Positions 62,828 to 64,000 of a stretch of 64,000 nt of DNA are shown in pieces. Numbering within the stretch: position 1 is the stretch's first letter; each line of letters begins with the position of its first letter. The notes beneath the pieces are model-generated. The model was not told where the DNA came from and did no database searches. It saw only the letters and a list, made by a program, of their open reading frames with translations. Source of the DNA: Bacteroidota bacterium (GTDB lineage: Bacteria; Bacteroidota; Bacteroidia; Chitinophagales; Chitinophagaceae); contig VBAT01000010.1 of the NCBI GenBank assembly GCA_005884665.1, forward strand, positions 61,819 to 125,818, written 5' to 3'. A program made the position numbers and the translations under genes.

Positions 62828-64000
62828 ATGAAAAAATCTTTTTATGTACCGGCCGATGCAGTCCTGAGCCTGGTGAAGGATGGGCTAGCGTTACGACACT
62901 CCTTCGATAGTCCCGAGAGTCCCGATGGTCCCGATAGCTATCGGGATCAGTATCGGTATTGCGCCAAACTCTTTGTCTTATTTTTCGCTTTTTGGTCTTT
63001 GTGGGCTACAACTTCTTATTCTCAACAAAACACCGATAATCTCTATCGCAAGCCGCTTAAAGAAGTGTTAATCGACATACAAAAAAAATATGGAGTGACG
63101 ATCAAATATGCCGACAGCATGTTAACCAACAAATGGGTAAACTATGCCGGCTGGCGCTATCGCAATGATGTGGAAACAACCCTGGACAATGTGTTGACAC
63201 CATTGGATATGAAGGCGAAGAAAGAAAAGGATAAGGTATATAAGTTGAGTTATTATGAATATTACCGCTGGAATGTTGAAGAAGGCTGGGCCGAGCTGGA
63301 TCGCATCGCTTCTCAGTACAAAACAATTAATGAGTGGGAAAAAAGAAAACAGGAACTAAAACCCTGTTTGCTGGAGGCTTTACAACTAACTCATTTACCC
63401 GCTTCACCAGGCACAGAGCCTATCAAAGCCAACTTCAGGAAAATGGATGGGTATACTATTGAGAACATAGCGATTGAAATATTACCCGGGGTTTGGGTCA
63501 ATGGGTCACTTTATAAGCCGGCAACATACAGGGGAAAGATTCCAGTGGTGCTGCACCCCCAGGGGCACTGGGATAAACATCGTTATCGCGCCGATTGTCA
63601 GTATACATCCGCGGCCATAGCCAAAATGGGCGCCATGCTTTTTAATTATGACATGTTTGCCTGGGGCGAATCAATGCTTCAATTTAAGTTTGAAGATCAT
63701 CGCCGTAGTCTCTCGATGACATTACAGGTATTAGCCAGCATCCGGATACTTGATTATTTACTGGCGCAAAAGGATGCCGACACAAACCGTGTTGCCATAG
63801 TTGGCGGAAGTGGCGGAGGGACACATACCGTTTTTATGACCGCTTTGGATCAACGTATCAAAGTTTCTGCGCCCGTTGTGAACCTGTCCTCATATTTCTA
63901 TGGTGGCTGCCCCTGTGAAAGCGGTGAAGATGTACATGGATGTGGCGGTCGTACCGACAACCTGGAAATTGCTGCCATGGCCGCCCCGCAACCACAGCTG
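62828..64000 (+). CDS. Secreted alpha/beta-hydrolase esterase with N-terminal STN-like domain (3' end missing)
   Basis: The frame is open to the last base (391 codons, no stop). A long leader has its hydrophobic signal segment only at residues 47-60 (KLFVLFFAFWSLWA) because a palindromic repeat encodes about residues 26-43. An STN-like domain follows (YRKPLKEVLIDIQKKYGV, DVETTLDNVLTPLDMKAK), as found at the N-terminus of some TonB-dependent receptors. The rest is an alpha/beta hydrolase resembling acetylxylan-esterase-like proteins, with nucleophile Ser328 in VGGSGGGTH and PVVLHPQGHWDKHRY near the oxyanion side. It probably deacetylates or de-esterifies the glycan. An enzyme carrying an STN domain is unusual. 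Confidence 0.75.
   Translation, partial: MKKSFYVPADAVLSLVKDGLALRHSFDSPESPDGPDSYRDQYRYCAKLFVLFFAFWSLWATTSYSQQNTDNLYRKPLKEVLIDIQKKYGVTIKYADSMLTNKWVNYAGWRYRNDVETTLDNVLTPLDMKAKKEKDKVYKLSYYEYYRWNVEEGWAELDRIASQYKTINEWEKRKQELKPCLLEALQLTHLPASPGTEPIKANFRKMDGYTIENIAIEILPGVWVNGSLYKPATYRGKIPVVLHPQGHWDKHRYRADCQYTSAAIAKMGAMLFNYDMFAWGESMLQFKFEDHRRSLSMTLQVLASIRILDYLLAQKDADTNRVAIVGGSGGGTHTVFMTALDQRIKVSAPVVNLSSYFYGGCPCESGEDVHGCGGRTDNLEIAAMAAPQPQL
62905..62956. repeat. TCCCGAT-type repeat cluster with perfect palindrome, inside the esterase leader
   Basis: Several TCCCGA units culminate in an 18-bp perfect palindrome TCCCGATAGCTATCGGGA (62929-62946). It is in frame and encodes an Asp/Ser/Pro-rich stretch in front of the signal-peptide hydrophobic core. 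The related arms at 4164-4197 are intergenic. Confidence 0.85.

Overview
The window looks like a chromosomal segment of a Bacteroidota bacterium, most likely a Chitinophagaceae-type polysaccharide degrader. The evidence is one SusC/SusD pair, a long co-directional run of secreted glycosidases, lipoproteins with short leaders, A-rich weak ribosome-binding sites, and many short palindromic intergenic repeats of the kind common in this phylum. No rRNA, tRNA, transposase, CRISPR array or replication origin was seen.

Layout. (1) 1-6311 is housekeeping or miscellaneous: the 3' end of a nitrate-reductase-like molybdopterin oxidoreductase, a helical hypothetical protein, a small heat-shock protein with a clear terminator, a degenerate receiver domain, a DUF7793-like protein, a YdhR-like monooxygenase and several hypotheticals. 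From 6561 to the end every gene is on the + strand. (2) 6561-13768 is a cytosolic catabolic block: MaoC hydratase, a solute-binding-protein-like protein without a signal peptide, two tandem CaiB/BaiF CoA-transferases, a COG3618 amidohydrolase (sugar-lactonase type), a RhaT-type symporter and a Gfo/Idh/MocA dehydrogenase. (3) 13872-29255 is a run of large secreted glycosidases: a GH67/GH20-like protein of uncertain family, GH95, GH2, GH78, a zinc alcohol dehydrogenase and a second GH2. (4) 29436-35643 holds DUF3826, SusC and SusD, closed by a strong terminator. (5) 35836-54060 is a second enzyme run: PL1-type pectate lyase, a beta-helix/DUF6298-like protein, a GH140-type apiosidase, a GH43-like lipoprotein, two sialidase-fold propellers, an MGH1-like (alpha/alpha)6 hydrolase, GH2, GH78 and DUF3826. 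(6) 54161-62816 is a second catabolic operon: SSS symporter, DapA-type aldolase, iron alcohol dehydrogenase, second DapA-type aldolase, PdxA2-like dehydrogenase, DUF1537 four-carbon acid-sugar kinase and a second SSS symporter. The window ends inside a secreted esterase.

How it fits together. The enzyme set resembles a polysaccharide utilization locus for pectin, with features of rhamnogalacturonan II (RG-II). The most interesting inference is region 6. Two pyruvate aldolases, a reductase from a family acting on C4 aldehyde-acids, a four-carbon acid-sugar kinase and a PdxA2 homologue form a complete route for 3-deoxy-D-lyxo-heptulosaric acid (Dha), a C7 sugar diacid found in RG-II. Retro-aldol cleavage of Dha gives pyruvate plus D-threuronate. 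Aldehyde reduction of that product gives, by stereochemistry, exactly D-threonate, the substrate of the known DUF1537 kinase/PdxA2 route to DHAP. This is a prediction from gene content and stereochemistry, not a demonstrated pathway. Region 2 may handle another acidic or deoxy sugar, but its substrate is unknown. No transcription factor, hybrid two-component sensor or sigma/anti-sigma pair was seen from 6561 to the end, so the regulator is either outside the window or unrecognised.
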